Below the pieces are notes generated by a model. It did no database searches. It was given only the letters and a program-made list of their open reading frames with translations, and was not told the origin of the DNA. A program made the translations under genes and the position numbers. Shown in pieces: positions 61,263 through 64,000 of a stretch of 64,000 nt of DNA. The stretch covers positions 16,014,650 through 16,078,649 of the forward strand of contig NC_134026.1 of NCBI RefSeq assembly GCF_964204645.1, in the 5' to 3' direction. Positions within the stretch are counted from its first letter, which is position 1; each line of letters begins with the position of its first letter. This DNA is from Tubulanus polymorphus. Lineage: Eukaryota; Nemertea; Palaeonemertea; Tubulaniformes; Tubulanidae.

Positions 61263-61860
61263 ATGGCCTGGATCGACTAGCCATGGCTCCAGAGTCTTTT
61301 ATGATATCGAACTTTGTCTTGCTGCTGAGGACATGGTTAAAAGGAGAATTCTATTCCCTGAGAAATCCTTTCCTGTGAGATCGTGGAAACAAGACTACAA
61401 TTATAAACATAGTGTTACACGTCTTGTAATTGGAAATCCGGAATTCTTAAATGGAGATTTCGAAGATATAAGTACATAGATATACACATATGAATCGACT
61501 TAACGTGCATGTATTAATTTTGTAAAAGATGTTTTGCAATGCACAATTTCTGTTTTGCTACTATAGATATCGATGAACTCAGTGTTGAGGGAGGGTGTCG
61601 GACCGATGCTGATCATAATATTTGCGAGGATGCTGGCGGTTAGGCCCAGTTTGGGTGGCAAAAGGCATGACATTGCAATTATTCTTTTTACTTCGTGAGA
61701 TTAATGGGGTACACATAGCACCTGCCCACTTTAGGATATCATTACTGCTCTGATTAATCAACTGTCTGCTCTCATAAAATCTTAGAAACTCTTTGTTGAT
61801 TGTACCAGAATAAATCTTTTTCCCGTTTCAAGGAAATATTTTATTCACTTTTGTCAGCAT
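61263..61860. other. Possible unrecognised frame, otherwise empty
   Basis: 61281-61479 (plus) is an open stretch with an even amino-acid mix (YDIELCLAAEDMVKRRILFP, then a SVTRLVIGNPEFL segment) ending at a TAG. It is preceded by CTCCAG, a possible acceptor. I recognise no family, and a chance frame is as likely. Confidence 0.2.
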
Positions 61861-61863
61861 GCA

Positions 61864-62528
61864 ATGGTGGCTGATAAGGGCCATAGCGAAAAATATCTGG
61901 TATGCAAATCAGGGAGCCAGAAGGCCAGAACACCAAAACGAAAAAACCACCAATTTTCTCTGAAAGTTCGTTTTGGCGCGCCAAAACAAAGAAAATTCCG
62001 TTTTGGTGCCCCCGCAAAACGAACTTTCAACCACGTAAAATAATTCTATATATGCAAATTTATGCAAATTACACACAGGATCAACGCGCCAAATTCAAAA
62101 ATGATTTTACTGTAGTTGAATGCTTGTTTTGGCGGGGGCGCCAAAATGGAAATTACCGCGCCAAAACGAAATAATAAAGTAAATAATTTTTTCGCCAAAC
62201 TCAGAGAAAATTTGACGTTTTTAGTTGTTTTGGCGGGGGCGCGAAAACGAAAGTTCGTTTGGGCGGGAATACAAAAATGAAAGTTCGTTTTGGCGCGGGT
62301 GCCAAAACGGAATTCCTTTGTTTTGGCGCGCCAAAGCAACTTTCAGAGAAAATTGGACGTTTTTCGTTGTTTTGGCGGGGGCGCCAAAACGGAATAATCT
62401 TTGTTTTGGCGCGCCAAAACGGATTTTTAGAGAAAATTGGACGTTTTTTTCGTTTTGGCGTTCTGGCGTTCTGGCGCCCTGATTTGCATACCAGAAATGT
62501 TTCGCCATGGCCCTTATCAGCCACCATA
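61864..62528. mobile_element. GGCGCGCC-rich terminal-inverted-repeat element
   Basis: Terminal inverted repeats of ~50 bp: ATGGTGGCTGATAAGGGCCA on the left, and its complement before AACATGCT on the right, with few mismatches. The interior is a mosaic of GTTTTGGCGCGCCAAAAC, TTGGCGGGGGCGCCAAAA and TCTGAGAGAAAATT-type words in both orientations. Open frames here (85-157 codons, both strands) are repeat artefacts. No transposase. Confidence 0.75.
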
Positions 62529-62964
62529 ACATGCTAGGATTCATAGTCTCCATGACCTGTCTCATTCCATGACTTTCTAAGACCTTTTTACTCCAATTGC
62601 ATGACCCGATTCGAATTGCACCTAATGTACTAACTCGCAAAGGTAAAATGCTATCAATTGTACTTGGGGATGGATTCAAGATGGCGGACACCAATGGACA
62701 CGCTGTACTTTGGCTCGATCAAAAACCTTTATAATGACCGTTTCCTGATGGAACTGGGTACCAATATTATATCAGTGACTGGCGATTAACCATAAGAAAC
62801 AGTACGGAAGAACATTCATCGGTTCGTCTGGTAATATATAGACATCGCAAAACCTTTATTTTCACTCGAAATTTTCATTGGAAACTCTAAGTCGCGATAT
62901 ACCGTATAGCGTCTACCGTACATACCGAAATCCGTTCCGCTTGAATAATCACAACACGGTGAAA
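62529..62964. other. LINE 5' UTR or flanking DNA
   Basis: No gene. The frame of the next ORF is open upstream to ~62878 without an ATG; this part probably belongs to the 5' UTR of the LINE. Confidence 0.4.
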
Positions 62965-63948
62965 ATGTACAACCAAGGTGACCAAACGCCTGTGACCGTG
63001 CATATAGATCCCCGACCTGGAGATAAACGATCGAGAATCCACAGGAGTCCAGAAACAGAACAATATAGAACCCTGGAGTACCTGAACGTAGATACCGGAA
63101 AAATCACGAAAGTGGACTGTGAAAGGTGTCCCGATTGCAGCAAATTGGAAAACAAATTAGAACTGATGCTGAATACCGTAATTGAGAAAGTAAATATACT
63201 CCCAGATCTTAATGCAAAGATTGAAACTATCTCCCAATCGATCAACGATTTATCCGGAAGAGTAACGAAAGTCGAAGCTGAAATGACCAGAGTCAAGAAC
63301 TCAATTGTTAATACCCGTTTGGAACACAATGAAATTAGAAAAGATATCACAAAAACGAAAGAGCTCATCATGGATATAAATAAACAATCGAAGCGAAACG
63401 CCCAACGCATACGTAATATCGAAAATTATAGTAGACGGGACAACCTGATATTCTATGGCGTGCCTGAAGCTGACCGTGAGAACTGTGGAAATTTGATTCG
63501 AGATATTCTGAAGAATACGATGGAAATAACCAATGCAGACGAAGTGAAATTCCAACACGTCCACAGATTAAACCGAAGAAATGCCAAACCCGGACCTCGC
63601 GCAATAATAGCACGATTCGCTAATTTCCCTGACAAGGAAAATGCCCGTCGTAAAGCGCATAAATTGAAGAACTCTAATATATCCGTTAGTGAAGATTATT
63701 GCCCAGAAACAGCAGCTGAAATCAAGGAAAAACTACCAGCTAAAAATGAAGCTATCAAACAGGGGCACAAAGCGCACTTCAACTGGGAAGGGAAGCTTTT
63801 TTTCAACGGGAAAGTACACACCGGAGATCTCAAAGATCTCCGAAACGTATCAGGTCAACAATCAATGGATACCCAAAATGCTGAACCTGAGCCGGATCCT
63901 GATCGGTTGGAAACAAGACCGGACAATACCAAGGAACACACAGAATAA
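62965..63948 (+). CDS. LINE ORF1 (coiled coil, RRM-like), apparently intact
   Basis: 327 codons from ATG 62965. There is a CERCPDC cysteine cluster (residues ~52-58), a coiled coil (~60-153), then NYSRRDNLIFYGVPEADREN (RRM-like start), QHVHRLNRRNAKPGPRAIIA and RFANFPDKENARR, and a C-terminal domain with NEAIKQGHKAHFNWEGKLFF. This is the L1-type ORF1p order. No stop or frameshift is seen, unlike the copy at 27.8 kb, with which it shares pattern but little identity. The RNA-binding chaperone role is from family knowledge. ORF2 follows in the same frame after a single TAA. Confidence 0.85.
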   Translation: MYNQGDQTPVTVHIDPRPGDKRSRIHRSPETEQYRTLEYLNVDTGKITKVDCERCPDCSKLENKLELMLNTVIEKVNILPDLNAKIETISQSINDLSGRVTKVEAEMTRVKNSIVNTRLEHNEIRKDITKTKELIMDINKQSKRNAQRIRNIENYSRRDNLIFYGVPEADRENCGNLIRDILKNTMEITNADEVKFQHVHRLNRRNAKPGPRAIIARFANFPDKENARRKAHKLKNSNISVSEDYCPETAAEIKEKLPAKNEAIKQGHKAHFNWEGKLFFNGKVHTGDLKDLRNVSGQQSMDTQNAEPEPDPDRLETRPDNTKEHTE

Positions 63949-64000
63949 GACATCAGCCAGTCTCTAGACTGTAATATAACAATTGGACAATGGAACGTAT
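63949..64000 (+). CDS. LINE ORF2 start (endonuclease), cut by the window edge
   Basis: Directly after the TAA of ORF1 the same frame stays open for the remaining 52 bp and reads DISQSLDCNITIGQWNV. ITIGQWNV matches the first beta strand of APE-type LINE endonucleases, where an Asn near the N-terminus helps bind metal. No ATG lies between the ORF1 stop and this motif, so ORF2 may be made by stop-codon readthrough, reinitiation at a non-ATG codon, or start further on. Confidence 0.6.

Noticed and set aside
62046-62694. Open frames on both strands up to 157 codons
   Set aside because: Generated by the GGCGCGCC-rich inverted repeats; paired frames on both strands mirror each other.

Overview
The window looks like nuclear DNA of an invertebrate animal. 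It has a spliced animal-type glycosyltransferase gene, many fossil transposons (LINE, Penelope-like, Polinton/Maverick, Mutator-like, foldback-like, Helitron-like), microsatellites, satellite arrays and few long reading frames. A marine lophotrochozoan, perhaps a mollusc, is my best guess. That rests on the repeat flavour and is inference, not proof.

Layout. 1-3.6 kb: gene-poor, with a fragment of a GIY-YIG-type endonuclease and a 3' motif of a Penelope-like element. 3665-5746: a four-exon beta-1,6-N-acetylglucosaminyltransferase-like (GT14) gene with a hairpin repeat over its poly(A) signal. 9466-10065: a one-pass membrane protein on the minus strand with a KCNE-like layout. 12.6-27 kb: mostly repeats. 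These are two AT-rich arrays, a 31-bp satellite array split by a 1.4-kb Helitron-like insertion, a second and a third (partial) copy of that element, short hairpin-ended elements next to AAT microsatellites, and a long (TA)n. 27.8-30.56 kb: a decayed LINE (ORF1, endonuclease, start of the reverse transcriptase) cut off inside the RT.

30.56-43.76 kb is the centrepiece: a strongly AT-rich Polinton/Maverick. Its plus-strand left arm carries two small proteins, an integrase with a chromodomain and a packaging ATPase. Its minus-strand right part carries a truncated major capsid gene, membrane and coiled-coil proteins, several conserved unknowns, a zinc-finger protein and a protein-primed type B DNA polymerase. 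Nearly every gene is broken by stops or frameshifts. Only the ATPase and two very short frames are open, and the ATPase has a substitution in Walker B. The right end is a 188-bp palindrome; no matching left terminal repeat was found. I saw no adenovirus-type protease gene.

43.8-64 kb: a minisatellite; two inverted copies of a foldback-like element flanked by the same 9-bp direct repeat; a Mutator-like element with about 230-bp terminal inverted repeats and a perfect 9-bp target duplication; a second Penelope-like 3' motif; a GGCGCGCC-rich terminal-inverted-repeat element; and, at the right edge, an intact LINE ORF1 followed in frame, after one stop codon, by the start of ORF2. Only the GT14 gene, and perhaps the KCNE-like gene, look like host genes.
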